A DNA stretch of 64,000 bases from Hygrocybe punicea (Eukaryota; Basidiomycota; Agaricomycetes; Agaricales; Hygrophoraceae). The stretch lies in NCBI GenBank assembly GCA_963556145.1, contig OY744470.1:2666001-2730000 (forward strand), read 5' to 3'. The translations under genes and the position numbers were made by a program. This document shows, in pieces, positions 46,312 through 57,585 of this stretch. The notes under the pieces are model-generated. The model searched no databases. It had not been told where the DNA came from and was given only the letters and a program-made list of their open reading frames with translations. Every line of letters starts with the position of its first letter. Positions within the stretch are counted from its first letter, which is position 1.

Positions 46312-46774
46312 ATGAACGTACCCACAAGTCGTGTTGTTACGCTCTTTGTCAATGCCCTCACTGCCGACTGGAAGAAGTATACCATTCACTTCAATATGGA
46401 GACATCGGGCTCCATGGTGAGCCAATTTAATCAAATTTTCAGCAACAAACTCACCTTTTTAGACCATTATCCTAAATATTCACGAGGTGCCCATGATCAA
46501 TGAGAGTGTCAAGTATGAAGAGAGCGATACGAAGGTTCCGAATGAAAGGGAGATCCCTGTGAAGGACGAACCGGCTGATATATACGCTATTGCCAAGCCC
46601 TCGATTGTTCTCGCACACCGCATTGTGCCTGGCCCTCGCCCAAAAGGATTTGTGCCCCCGATTCACACCTATTCCATTCGAGATGCGAACGAGGAAGACT
46701 TTGGGACCATGGGAGGCAAACGCCGTGGTTCATTCAAGGAAAACATCGACCCCATCAAGCGCAGGAAGTTGTAG
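46312..46774 (+). CDS. Small basic-tail protein gene of the CACTA-like element
   Basis: The ATG at 46312 (MNVPTSRVVTLFVNALTADW) leads to an intron (46417-46486) and a second exon starting VPMINESVKYEESDTKVPNE. It continues with PKGFVPPIHTYSIRDANEED and ends KRRGSFKENIDPIKRRKL, a likely bipartite nuclear signal. The product is about 131 residues with no recognised domain. It is divergent from the second CACTA gene (51 bp between start codons) and convergent with the transposase gene, whose stop is at 46859. The frame is intact. It is probably an accessory protein of the transposon. Confidence 0.6.
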
Positions 46775-49602
46775 TTGTACCATTTCTTTGTATTCAGATT
46801 GTGTCTGTCGTTCTTGCAATATGCAGGTGTTTTCATTCGGATACATATGTGCTACAACCTACACAAAGACATCCAACTCCTCAAGCCCACTGAGATTAGT
46901 AACTTCGAGTCCAATTTTTTCACCAACAAAATACTCGCCCTCATTGAAAGGGAACGGTACCATTGCAACAACAGAGCAGATGTTCTTGATGCCAATAACC
47001 CGCAACGCCTGTGCACCTTGATATCGACACGTCCAAAGGGTGTGGTATGAGTTGTGGAGTAACTTGAGATCAGGTGGGGAATAGTCTGAGACAAGGGCGA
47101 GAGTGTGGGTGTCGTCATGGATTGTAACTTGAAGGAAAAATTGCACTTCGCCGTAGAAAACAGTGTCGTCGAGAACATACTGGATGAAATGTTAGTCCTG
47201 GGCACTACCAGTATTTGGGAAGATTTACCCGGACGTTACACGATATGTGAACTTTTTCGAGTGACCTCATCTTCTCCTTCCAGGCCGAACGAGCAATCTG
47301 CTCGGTGGGAACACGTACGCGGGCCCATCGACAAACTCGGGGGTTCCAGTTTCCAACATCTTCACCAGTTTGTTCGTGCATATATGCACAGCGCAGTAGC
47401 AGCAGGGCCTCGTATCGTTCTCATTATCTCATCCCTCGCACGCAGCAAAACATATCCATCACCGATATCTTGTGAACCATGGGGATTCTTGGGATCCTTG
47501 TTGAGTTCAGGTATCATTGACTTGAGAGCATTGGTTTGAGCACGGCGAAGTCCACGCTGAGACAGGGTTGTGAATGGCTGGGAGGGTTGTTTCATTTCTT
47601 CAGTGAGATTACCAATTGTTCGCTCCATCAACCATTGTGTGAAGTAGCACAATGGTCCGAGTTTGTGAACCAATGGTGCTAAATGCAGCAAAATATGAAG
47701 GACCGGTTGGCAGAAGTGGATGCGTTCGGGTTTGCGCTGACAGTAGATTTCTTCGAACTCCCGAACGAAGTTGATGAGAAGTAGGTGGGCTTCCATAAGT
47801 TGATTTTTCGAGATTGTGCGTTGATGGAGGATTCGCATGGCCTGTGCAAGTTTGCAGAAGTTGGTGAAGTAAGGGTCGGGAAGGATGCTGTAAAGAAGAC
47901 CAGGACCTAGCACGAATATATACATGAGGAATTCCCAGGCCTTGTAGCCACCGGAAATTTTCTCACTGGGATTATGAGGGGGTCGATCGAATGAGCCAGG
48001 AAGGTGTGGTGTTGCATCAGTGACGCATTTGCCATGCTCTTCCCATACGTCACCTTGCAAAACCGCCCAGTCCCACGTCGCCTTGTCATCGGGTGGCTTG
48101 ACCGACATTTTTCCTCGCCAAAGATCCAATAGAAGGTCGGGGGTATTGAGGGCGGCAATGTGCATAATGTCGGGAGCAAAGCACGTGGGGATTGGTAGCA
48201 TTCGGGGTAAAGAAAGACCAGAGAATAGACTGGGCTTGCTTATGCCAGTCTTGCGACGGCGATCAGTGTATTCTGCAACCCCTGCAGAGGCCAAGAGGAA
48301 GTTGAGATTTGTGTAGTAGTCACCAGGCGCACGCATGGGCATTTGTTTGAATGGATAGTCATCATGGTTGCTCCCTGGAAGTGCATAATTGGTGGGCTTG
48401 AGGTGCGCAGTGTAATATGTGTTGTTGTTGTGTAATCGATGTCCTCTCATGGGACAATATGTCCTGCAACCATAATAGCCCATATGGCCGACAAGCCCGT
48501 TCATGTGTGTAACCCCAGGTCCATCAGCAGCGCCTATTGCGAAAAAGGGCTTGGAATTGTGCATGGTACGATCGCATGCGTCCCAGATGCAAAAACCTTC
48601 TTGTTGAAGAGCAGAGAGATGGTGGATGCTGGGGAAAAGAAAGGAGTCAAAGTGTTGCGGAGGGAGGGGTCCAGGAATGAATCCTCCGATGGGTACACTA
48701 GCTACCTTGTACCTGACATCAGGGGCCATGTCGTAGAGACACCATATCGACAGCCAAAAATTGGAGAGCTTGTTGTGGAAGAGTTGGACGCCATCGAGGG
48801 AGATGAGTAAAACCGTGTCGTGGTCACCGATTTGACCTGCACGATAGGCTGCAAGATACTCCGACCCGCAAAGGAAATCCTCATATTGGTTGATTTCACC
48901 ATTATTTGCTGCTATCGCGTTAAGGATCTGTGGAGTGCGGGTAGATCAGTATCGCATGGCCTCAGTGCTCTTCCTACTCCGCCACATTGCTTGCAGCTGC
49001 GGACCAAGAGGGATGGTGAGGAAAGTCTTACATGGGATGCGAGTCTCGCCGTTACTTGCATTGTATTGGATTTGATCATAGCGAAATTCACCACATTTGG
49101 GGCAGTGGGTGAGTCCAGCGAAAGGACCTGTGTAGCCGATGCAGGAGTTGTCGCACATGTCGTACTCGAGGGGTAGGATTCCTGTCATTTCATTAATCTT
49201 GGACTTGAGAGTGTCGATGGAAGGATATTCACATTTGGGAAAACGTTCCAAGATGGCTTGACCAACAGTGGTGTAAGTAGCTTGAGAGGCCTTGGTCGTT
49301 GCTAGATAGATTTTTAATGCAAGTGAGAGATCGAGATTGTCAGTGTCTGGTGGTCCCACGGAGGGATTGCGGAGTTGGTGGATGGTGTCAGCATCAAGGT
49401 TGCCATTATTGAGGGTTGCAGAGTGGACAAGATTAATGAAAGCGAGTGATATGTTGAGGTCATCGAGTATAGCGGGGTGAAAGGCTGGATCAGGGTCTTC
49501 TTGAGCTGGATTTGGGTCTGCTTGAGCTGGAGGGGAGCCTGGAGGATCAAATGCTTCATCATCGGCGAGATGGGGGTCTGCTAGACTGCCAGGGTTAACC
49601 GG

Positions 49603-49759
49603 TGGAGAGGTACCGAGTACCTCTCCAGGGGCTCACGCAGGACTCGAGAGACGGATGACTGGATCGGATAGGAATGGGTCTCTCTACTACATCAGGAAGG
49701 CTACTGACTAGGTCAACCATGGGAACCCAGTCACATGACTGCCAGGTCCCACTACTCCA
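49603..49759 (-). repeat. Family S LTR, copy c
   Basis: 157 bp, about four differences from copy d (for example GACGG/GATGG and CCATGG/CCGTGG), mostly at CpG sites. On the plus strand it begins TGGAGAGGTACCGAG and ends CCACTACTCCA. Confidence 0.85.
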
Positions 49760-51174
49760 AGTGCCCCTTTTCCTCATGGCGATGCCCTCGTCGCCAACTG
49801 CTACAGAAAAGAACACAAAACAAATGAAACTGACCAAAAAACTCTCAAGCCACAACTCCCAGTCCCTCAGAATGCCTCGAATCAAGGCCGGGGCCTTATA
49901 TCGTGAAGCGGCAAGCCGTCCTCGCGCAGGGGGCGGTAGATGACCAGACTGTACAAGACTCTCCTCAAACTCAGTACTCTTCGAATGCCTCCCTTGCAAG
50001 GGTTCGGGCTCACAACGCAAGGCCAAAGATCCCTCAAATCGTCCTAGCAAGTACTTAGTGCAGTGTGAAGGTTCAGGTGGTCCAGAATATAACTGTATTG
50101 GCGGAGATCGGGTAAACGGGTGCATGAACATAGTGTAGTGACGGCTTGTAGGTAGACTTTAATTGACATCCAGTGTGGGGGGAACGGGGGACAAGGCTAT
50201 AATAAAAGCTATAATACTGACGGGGCATAGGGTTGTACTTAATGAGGCATAGTACCCCGACGCGAAGGGGGTTGGCATATCACGCGAAGGGATCGCGGCG
50301 GTTTGTTCGGGTCGGCGTGGGGTACATTACACTGTTGGGTTCCCTGGCGGGGTGGTACGCGACTGAACGAGGGCGTGTGGGGGGCTGGGGCGACTCGTTT
50401 GGGTTCCTACGGGTCCGGGCGGCACCAGGGTCGAGAACGATGCCGCGGGGCTGGGGTGTCTGGAGGTGATGGCGGTGGTTCGTTTGGTGCAACGAAGGGG
50501 AACGGGGGGTCCTGGCCAGCGGAACGAATGTGCAGGGAGTCGAATGGGTCCGTGTAGGGTTGGGGTATGCGAAAAAACGTGGGTCGACGGCGGTGACGTG
50601 GCAGGATGCAGGCACTTAACTGGACGGCGATGGGGGTTCGTTTGGGCAGAACCGGAACGCTGGGTCGTTGACTGTGGGTGCGGGGGTTTGGGTGAATGTG
50701 GGTGGGGCCTGGTTACACGAAAAAACGGGAGGTCGAGAGTGATGACGTGGCACGACGCGGGATGGCTGTTGGGTGTCAAGAAATGGGCATCGACGGTGCT
50801 TCCGACGTGACGCGGGGTAAGGTGGGGTCGTAAAATGTCGAATGAAGTCAGTGGGGGTCGTCCCGGACCTGAGAATGGTGCACAACGGGGCGCGAACGAG
50901 GTGACGCGGCTTGGGGCTTTTGGGTGCTCAAAAAGGGTCGAGTCCGCGTCTCTGGGTCGACGATGGTCGACGCGGGGCCCTGGTGGACTGAGCGAGAGTG
51001 CCAGGGGGTAACGCGATTGATGTATGGCCGTGAATAAAGGGAAAATCCGCGGTTGCACAGCGGTGGGTGGTGAGGCCGAAAAGAGTCGTCTCGTGAGAAA
51101 ATCGTAAGGAGTGGGAACCCGAGAGAAAAAAAAGAAAGAGAGGCGTGGGTCGAAGAACACTCTCATCACCACGA

Positions 51175-51332
51175 TGGAGAGGTACCGAGGTACCTCTCCG
51201 GGGGCTCACGCAGGACTCGAGAGATGGATGACTGGATCGGATAGGAATGGGTCTCTCTACTACATCAGGAAGGCTACTGACTAGGTCAACCGTGGGAACC
51301 CAGTCACATGACTGCCAGGTCCCACTACTCCA
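51175..51332 (-). repeat. Family S LTR, copy d
   Basis: 158 bp, direct repeat of copy c in the same orientation, 1.4 kb away. Confidence 0.85.
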
Positions 51333-52055
51333 CCGGGTCCTGCTGGCAGGAGATAAGGATGATTTAGATACAGATGAAAAAATGACTCACCACTCCATCT
51401 GCCAGATCGTCCTCTTGTGCAGGTGCATGATCCTCCTGCTCCACCGGTTGGATGGGATCGACGTAAATATTCTCAAGATCATCAGGTTGCGCTGCATCGA
51501 CAGGTAGAAGTACTGCGTCAGCATAGATATCGTTGAAGTCGTTGTGCATCTGCACATCATGGTGACCGTAAACATCTTCATGGCCAGCTTGATGGCCTTG
51601 GACATCCTGAGAGTTATCTGACATGTCCGCATCATTATCACGGTCATGAATGTTGGCTGGGCAAGCTTGTATATCAGTGTTGCGTTCAGCGAGGAACTGA
51701 TCCAGTGCAGAGCTGATTCAGGCTTGGCGATGGGCTGCGTGGGCAAAGTACGTTCATTTGGACACTTGTCGGGGAGGCTGGCAGTATTTGGAACAGTCGC
51801 AAATGTAGAGACGGTTGGCAGACATAGTTCTGCTAGCAGTTCAGATCAACAAGTTCAGGATTTTGAAAACATACCGTTGGTCGATCAAAGACAGAGAGAT
51901 AGACATAGAGCAAAAGACGAATCTCTTATCTTTAGACACGGAATCAAGGAGTTCCATTGGTGCGGAAGCTACGGAGTTCCATGATTGTCCATTGGGACGA
52001 TAAAATGCTATATTTTATCATATGCAAATAGAAATTATATAAATAAAATTATCTT

Positions 52056-52088
52056 AAAGTTTCTACCTAGTGGGACTTTTCACTGGGG
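52056..52088 (-). repeat. Right TIR of the CACTA-like element
   Basis: AAAGTTTCTACCTAGTGGGA followed by CTTTTCACTGGGG, inverted relative to 43753-43785. A 73-bp spacer then leads to the target site of Copia-2. Confidence 0.85.
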
Positions 52089-52166
52089 CCCAGCAGCCAA
52101 ATGGCTTGAATGTGATTGAGGGGGATGCCATCGCGAGCAAGAGCGGTGGCACCAGTGCAGAGACTG

Positions 52167-52514
52167 TGTTGTAATAGCAAATGCACTCATGGCCCGATCC
52201 GACACTTATCGCTTAGATTAGATCTCTCCCTTATCACATGTCAGTTTACCGTTCCCTCTTTCATGAACCACTATTCCTTTGTCACACATTTTCCTTTGTT
52301 TCACGTGGTACTTAATCTACCCTTACCATAATGTAGAAGACCTCAGTTGCGCCTCTTTTCTGCACTGAGGTCTGTTAGCCTTTCATTTACACTTGTACTA
52401 TTCACTGACAAATTACCTAGATATCATTCTGTTACTAGGTAATAATACACAATTAGTTGCACCTCTTTTCTACACTGAGATATCATTCTGTTACTAGCTA
52501 TAGTAGCCTCTACA
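52167..52514 (+). repeat. 5' LTR of Copia-2
   Basis: 348 bp, aligned with the two parts of the 3' LTR. It holds two internal diverged copies of GTTGCRCCTCTTTTCTRCACTGAG with ATATCATTCTGTTACTAG following. Confidence 0.9.
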
Positions 52515-52526
52515 GGTTATAAGCCC
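52515..52526 (+). other. Primer-binding site of Copia-2
   Basis: GGTTATAAGCCC starts directly after the LTR and differs in one base from the complement of the initiator tRNA-Met anticodon arm. The change (G to A) breaks pairing at the CAU anticodon. Confidence 0.65.
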
Positions 52527-52555
52527 ACATTTTTCCACTGCATGTTTGTCCTCTG

Positions 52556-54678
52556 ATGTCCACCACACTCCAAGCCGTCTCTGACTCCCTTCCATCCGAT
52601 GTCCCGAAACTCGCCTCCAATGGGCTGAACTGGGTGATTTTTGAACTACATTTTATGGCTGCCATTATGGCCAAAGGGCGTTGGGGACATTTTGATGGAA
52701 GCACTTCCTGACCCTCGGCTCCACCTCCCTTGGATGATGGGTCACAGGCTCCAAACCCTGATGGGGAGAAGTGGGTAAAAGATGAAGCAATGGCTAAAAA
52801 CCTCCTCCTACAGAAGAGACTGGACTCCGTAGCCATGAAGATCCACTGCCACCAAACTGTTGCCCTAGCCTGGGAGTCCGTTGTTGAGGAGTACGCTTGT
52901 CAGAGTGTCTTTGCTCAAAGTGAGTTGAGGGCCACCTTCCTTGACTCAAGGTGCCCTGACAAAGGCGATGTGCGAAAGTTCTTGGATGAACTGCATGCCA
53001 AAGGGAGGATTTAGCTTCATTAGATGTTGACATTGATGACAAAGATTACCAGTCCACCATCATCTCGTCCCTTCCCCCCCACCTTGTAAACTTCGCTTCA
53101 ATGCAGCTTACTGTGGCAAAATTGTATAGTTCTGCCAAGACCATTGAGCCCAACCTCTTTATCCAGGTGATCGCCGATGAGTGGGACCATTATAGATCCC
53201 AGCAGATAAGGTCCAAGCAGATGATAACCAACCTGGCGATTGATGATGGTAATGATGCAATGGCTGTGGCACTGGAGAAGAGAAGCAAAGGCCAAAGCCG
53301 ATATGCTGACAAAAATTGTTAAAATTGCGGCGAGCTGGGCCACATCAGCAGGTTCTGCAAGAGACCCAGGAAGGCCAGGGCCATCAGCAAGCCTAAACCA
53401 AATGACATTCCCATGTCAGCTTGCATCGAGGAGTGTGATGGTTCCTTCAGCATCAATTCCGTTTCATCCTCTGAAGATGATGACCCCGCCGACACTCTAT
53501 CTGACATCAGCGATTCCAGTGATGACGGTGTCAACCCCACTGACCCTCTGGAGAGCATTTGGGCTGACGAGCCCGTCTTTGATACCGTTATTGGTGTGCC
53601 CAATGCCGAGGCAGCCATAGATGTCGACTGGGTACAGGTGGGAGCCTTTCTTGAGTTCGGGTCACCAGATGAGACCACCACCATCATGGATGGTTAACTC
53701 GTCTTGCACATATCACTTTCTTGCATAACAAAGGCAAAACCTTCCAAGCCTATACAGACTTTGAAGGTCGACTCCAGATGCAATTTGGCAAGAGCATCGT
53801 GGCTCTGAACTCTGATAGAGGGGGAGAGTACACCAGCAAGACTTTACCACCCACTTACTGAAAAATGGCACTCACCAGAAGCTAAATGTCCATGACACTC
53901 CTCAGCATGCCAGAGTCTCTGAGTGATTCAATTGCACCATCATAGAACGCGTTCGTGCTATGCTCCACATGAGTGGACTCCCTAGGCCTCTGTGGGGTGA
54001 AGCTGCCCATCATGTCATCTGGCTGATAAACTGAACACCTACCAGGGCACTCGACGATATGAGGCCTCTTCAGGCCACCACCGGGAAGAAGCCGAACATT
54101 GCTCAGATTTGTGAGTGGGGGGAAAAAGTGTTGGTTAGAGTTGAGAAGGGTGACAAGCTGGGAGACCGTGTGCGCGAGGGGCATTGGATCAGTATGGATG
54201 AAAACAGCAAGGGCACGCATATCTACTGGCCCCAGTTGAGGACTGTCACTGTTGAGTGCAACATCCACACCAAGAATAATCGGGAACCCATAGACCACAT
54301 TGAGGGGGAGAACTGGACCTTCGAACAGCTGACCGAATCAGCTACATCAAGTCAGGGTCTGCAGAAGCCCCACCTGTGTTGGGCGAGCAAGATGTACCTT
54401 TGGCACCTGACCCACTGGACATAGCACCACCGGCACCACCTGTGAATCAGCCTCCCATCCCTCTGAAACATTGAAACGATGAGGTCAATCTCAGGAACAT
54501 TCTACCTGAAGGTTCCAGGAGAACTAAAAAGCCTAGTCAGCAAGTCGTAGACCTCACTACTGGTGAAGGACGCACCTCCAATAAGCCCACTGACACTATT
54601 GTAACCACTGGTGTACAACTTCAAACTGTTAATCCTGAACCCGCCAGTGACCACGCGGAAACCGAAGAAGAATGGACA
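52556..54678 (+). pseudogene. Copia-2 gag and integrase, multiply broken
   Basis: The ATG at 52556 (MSTTLQAVSDSLPSDVPKLA) starts a gag of the UBN2 type with NWVIFELHFMAAIMAKGRWG; a TGA at about 52708 and later frame changes disrupt it. The zinc knuckle CGELGHISRFCKRPRK lies at 53327-53375. Integrase text includes TFQAYTDFEGRLQMQF and LNSDRGGEYTSKTL (near 53800-53850), then RVRAMLHMSGLPRPLWGEAA and DDMRPLQATTGKKPN in changing frames. The first catalytic Asp region is missing, and a deletion is likely at about 53697-53705. A Ser/Pro-rich linker leads to the RT. Confidence 0.8.
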
Positions 54679-55515
54679 ATGTTGGCTATGGATGAAAACA
54701 TAGATGAATACCTACTAGCACTCGAAACAGCAGATGCCGAAGCCATTGAACCGTGTACCCTAAACGAAGTGAAGTGTCAACCAGACTGGCTGTTATGGGA
54801 AAAAGGAATACACGAGGAACTCGACACTCTCCACAAAGCTGGGACTTGGGATCTGGTTGATAAACCTGAAGCTGCAAATGTGGTTGGATCAAAATGGGTG
54901 TTTCGCACCAAGAAGGACGCTGCTGGTGTTGTTGTTAGGCACAAAGCCTGCCTGGTAGCTCAAGGATTTTTGCAAATCCCTGGCCTTGACTACCTCAACA
55001 CATATGCACCCGTCACGAAGCTCGCCTCCATTCGCACCATCCAGGCCATGGGAGTGAAGTTAAATTTGGAGATGCACCAGATTGACATCAAAGGTGCATA
55101 CCTGAATGGCGACCTGACCAAAAATAAGGTGGTGTATATGAAACAGCCCCCTGGTTACCATGCCCCCGACTCTGTTAGGAAAGTTTGCCACCTCAACAAA
55201 ACTCTATATGGCCTCAAGCAAAGCGGTCACCGATGGTACCAGAAGTTGGTTTTCATTCTCGTCAAAAACCTCGGATTCCATCATTGCGAAGTAGATCAAG
55301 CCATCTTCATATACAGAGTCAATGACAAATTTACAATCATTGCTGTCTATGTTGATGACTGCACTATTGCAGCCACAACCCTCCAACTCATCGATGACAC
55401 GAAAGTCGGTATTCGTAAGTTTGTAGAGATAAGTGACCTGGGTGAGCTTCACTGGTTGCTTGGGATAGAGATTCATTGGGATCGGGAAGCTGGAACTATC
55501 CACTTGTCACAATGA
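54679..55515 (+). pseudogene. Copia-2 reverse transcriptase, open frame
   Basis: An uninterrupted 278-codon frame contains the RVT_2 domain: WEKGIHEELDTLHKAGTWDL, KWVFRTKKDAAGVVVRHKAC, LVAQGF, DYLNTYAPVTKLASIRTIQA, MHQIDIKGAYLNGDL, LNKTLYGLKQSGHRWYQKLV and the catalytic FTIIAVYVDDCTIAATTLQL, ending LGELHWLLGIEIHWD. All three catalytic aspartates are kept. It is listed as a pseudogene because the polyprotein is broken up- and downstream. Confidence 0.88.
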
Positions 55516-56300
55516 TCCTACATAGATTTGATTTTATGACACTTCAACCTCGAGGACTGCAAACCAGTTTCAACACCAATGGAGACAAATCTAAAGCTCA
55601 CTGCCACCCAATCACCAACCACCACAAAGGAATTCGCTGTAATGCGAGACATATCATACCTTGAAGCTGTTGGATTGCTTATGTGGGCCTGCCTTGGTAC
55701 CCGGCCTGATATCACGTTCGCCGTCACCACACTTTTGAGATTTTCCAAGAATCCAAGCCCTGCTCACTGGGATGTGGCCAAACGGGTCTTCTGATAATTT
55801 GGCAGGAACTAGGAACCTTTGGCTGTTGTATGGCAGCATGCAAAGTGGACTCGTAGGATATGCTGATGCTGATGGCAGCATGACCGAGGATCGATGTGTA
55901 GTAAATGGTTACGCTTTCATCTTTCATGGGGGAGCCATTTCCTGGAGCTGCAAGAGACAAGAAATTGTTTTGTTGTCACTGACCAAGAGTGAATACATAG
56001 TGGCAATGAACATGGCAAAGGAGGTCCTTTGGCTGCACTCTCTCTTGTCTCAACTCTTCAAACCTGTGAACACCCCGACAACTCTTTTCTCTGACAATCA
56101 ATCTGCAATTGCCCTATCTAGAGAGCATCAATATCACATGCGAACTAAACACATTGACGTACATTTCCACTTCATCTGATGGATTATCGAGAACAGTACA
56201 CTTCAATTGATATATTGCCCAACCGATGATATGGTGGCCAATACATTAACCAAAGCACTTCTGTCTGCCAAAGTGAAGCATTTTCACCTCCGTACTCGGC
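55516..56300 (+). pseudogene. Copia-2 RNase H
   Basis: After a stop at 55513-55515, text resumes as MRDISYLEAVGLLMWACLGT with RPDITFAVTTLLRFSKNPSP. A short deletion or frameshift near 55794 follows. RNase H has GYADADGSMTEDRCVVNGYA, GAISWSCKRQEIVLLSLTKS with E, and LFSDNQSAIALSREHQYH. A stop at about 56177 separates the tail (YCPTDDMVANTLTKALLSAK). Confidence 0.8.
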
Positions 56301-56322
56301 CTTTGTGTGGTTTGAGGGGGAG

Positions 56323-57202
56323 TGTTGTAATAGCAAACACACTCACAGCCCAATCCAACACTTAACACAGATATCACTTAGATTAGATCTCTCCCTTATC
56401 ACATTTCAGTTTACCGTTCCCTCTTTCATGAGCTACTATTCCTTTGTCACACGTTTTCCTTTGTTTCACGTAGTACTTAATCTACCCTTACCATAACATA
56501 GAAGACCTCAGTTGCGCCTCTTTTCCGCACTGAGGTCTGTTAGCCTTTCATTTACACTTGTACTATTCACTGACAAATTACCTAGATATCATTCTGTTAC
56601 TAGGTTTGTCATATTCATGCAACTCCAATGTACTCTGATGTACTCTGATGAACTCCGATGAACTCCGGCCATCTCCACTCCAGACTTTTCCATTTCATTC
56701 CTATCTTATCTTCTTTTGCACTCCTATCTGTCTCCTCCCTTTTGTTTACTTGTCACTGTATGTAGCAACATTTTGTCTCTTTTATCTTTCTCCAAACTCT
56801 AGTACTCCTGCCGGAGTTCCTATTATCTTTTCATCACCAAGGACATAACAATTAGTTTACTAGTATATAAGCTAGAACTACTATGTCCTGTATCCTTGTT
56901 CTGAAAATTGACTTGAGTACCCTCTGTCTTCTTCACTCTCAAACTTAAGGCTTTGCCTTAAGCTCAGTATCCTCCATCCTTAGTCCGGACCTCCGGACTA
57001 ACTCCACTCTGCTTCGTGCCTACTCAGTACAGCTTAAGGAAGTAGTTAACCTACTTCAAGAGTTCACACCTCTGATCCTCCAACGAACTCTGCTCCGTCC
57101 GGAGTTGTCTGCACGACTATAACAAGGTAATAATACACAACTAGTTGCGCCTCTTTTATGCACTGAGATATCATTCTGTTACTAGCTATAGTAGCCTCTA
57201 CA
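56323..57202 (+). repeat. 3' LTR of Copia-2, split by a solo LTR
   Basis: The two parts, 56323-56606 and 57125-57202, together match the 5' LTR. The break falls in GTTACTAGGTAATAATACAC. Confidence 0.9.
56607..57124 (+). mobile_element. Solo LTR nested in the Copia-2 3' LTR
   Basis: 518 bp begin TGTCATATTC and end TATAACA, flanked by AGGTT (56602-56606) and AGGTA (57125-57129). The uninterrupted 5' LTR has AGGTA at this place, so one target copy has mutated. Short tandem phrases (ACTCTGATGTACTCTGATGAACTCCGATGAACTCC) occur near its start. TATATAAG at about 56864 may be its TATA box. Confidence 0.85.
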
Positions 57203-57258
57203 GACTGGCCAGCGACCTCACTTGGGAAATGATGGCAGAGGCAACCAAGAAACCAGGA

Positions 57259-57585
57259 TGTTACGGATCGCTTCTGCAGCAGGCTCCGGCAACAATCAAC
57301 TTAACTAGGGGATCAGTTTGAAGGGGAGAGGACAGCAGTTTTCATTGTTGCTTACAACTAAGACAACACTGCCAAGAGGGGGGGGGGTCATGGTCTAATG
57401 TCATTGCAAGCTGTGGGGGTTACCCAAGACAAGAGGGTTTGCCTCAAGAACCAGACTAAATGTAAAGAAAAGAAGGAAGAAAAAGTCCGAACCAACAATA
57501 AGAACAATAGATATAGTGACTGGTCTTGAGTGGAGGTAAATGGGAATACAACTATGAAGCTACAACATGTCCAACTACACCATGT
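57259..57585 (+). repeat. Solo-LTR-like repeat, copy 2 (TGTTACGG family)
   Basis: Similar to 1731-2060 (see there). It starts TGTTACGGATCGCTTCTGCAG and similarity fades after about 57585. Confidence 0.6.

Larger units (their letters stand above)
49603..51332 (-). mobile_element. TRIM/LARD-like element with 157-bp terminal direct repeats
   Basis: Two near-identical direct repeats (49603-49759 and 51175-51332) with TG...CA ends enclose 1415 bp. Flanks share CCGG (49599-49602 and 51333-51336), and removal restores the transposase reading frame (QDPVNPGSLADPH). On the minus strand a TGGTGATGAGAG follows the first repeat, as a primer site would, and a purine run GAGGAAAAGGGG precedes the second, as a polypurine tract would. 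The interior is GC-rich without protease, integrase or RT. It is best read as a small non-autonomous LTR element, inserted in the CACTA transposase gene. Confidence 0.75.
46859..51825 (-). pseudogene. CACTA (Tnp2-type) transposase gene, broken
   Basis: The start at 51825 (MSANRLYICDCSKYCQPPRQ) is followed by two TGA codons where Arg is expected, in VSK*TYFAH and RQA*ISSAL. An acidic N-terminal region (EDDLADGV) runs to the site of the nested element at 49603-51332. After it, DPHLADDEAFDPPGSPPAQA leads to LPLEYDMCDNSCIGYTGPFA, a CxxC pair (HCPKCGEFRYD) and TIPLGPQLQAMWR. The core has VLLISLDGVQLF, VASVPIGGFIPGPL, CIWDACDRTMHNSKPFFAIG and GLVGHMGYYGCRTYCPMRGH, then APDIMHIAALNTPDLLLDLW and WLMERTIGNLTEEMKQPSQP. 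The last exon ends GEYFVGEKIGLEVTNLSGLE. These are the conserved blocks of Agaricomycete En/Spm-type (Tnp2) transposases. The main 455-codon exon is open. Confidence 0.85.
43753..52088 (-). mobile_element. CACTA-like DNA transposon (8.3 kb) with nested elements
   Basis: The ends are inverted repeats of at least 33 bp with one mismatch: CCCCAGTGAAAAGTCCC followed by (G/A)CTAGGTAGAAACTTT. The direct repeat CCCAG abuts both ends (43748-43752 and 52089-52093). Inside are a Tnp2-type transposase gene (minus strand, 51825-46859), a second minus-strand gene (46260-43940) and a small plus-strand gene (46312-46774). CACTA elements usually make 3-bp duplications, so the 5-bp repeat is atypical or partly chance. 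The element is split by a terminal-repeat element (49603-51332) and a solo LTR (45215-45359). Confidence 0.85.
52167..57202 (+). mobile_element. Copia-2, Ty1/copia LTR retrotransposon
   Basis: The 5' LTR (52167-52514) and 3' LTR (56323-57202, containing an inserted solo LTR) both begin TGTTGTAATAGC and end CCTCTACA. Target-site copies GACTG lie at 52162-52166 and 57203-57207. The primer site GGTTATAAGCCC follows the 5' LTR and the purine tract TTTGAGGGGGAG precedes the 3' LTR. The order gag, zinc knuckle, integrase, RT, RNase H is copia-like. Gag and integrase are broken; the RT exon is open with YVDD intact. It is a different family from Copia-1. Confidence 0.92.

Noticed and set aside
50327..51172. 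281-codon Pro/Ser/Arg-rich minus-strand frame inside the TRIM-like element
   Set aside because: No domain, strongly GC-driven composition, and the sequence lies in the non-coding interior of a terminal-repeat element. Likely a chance frame.
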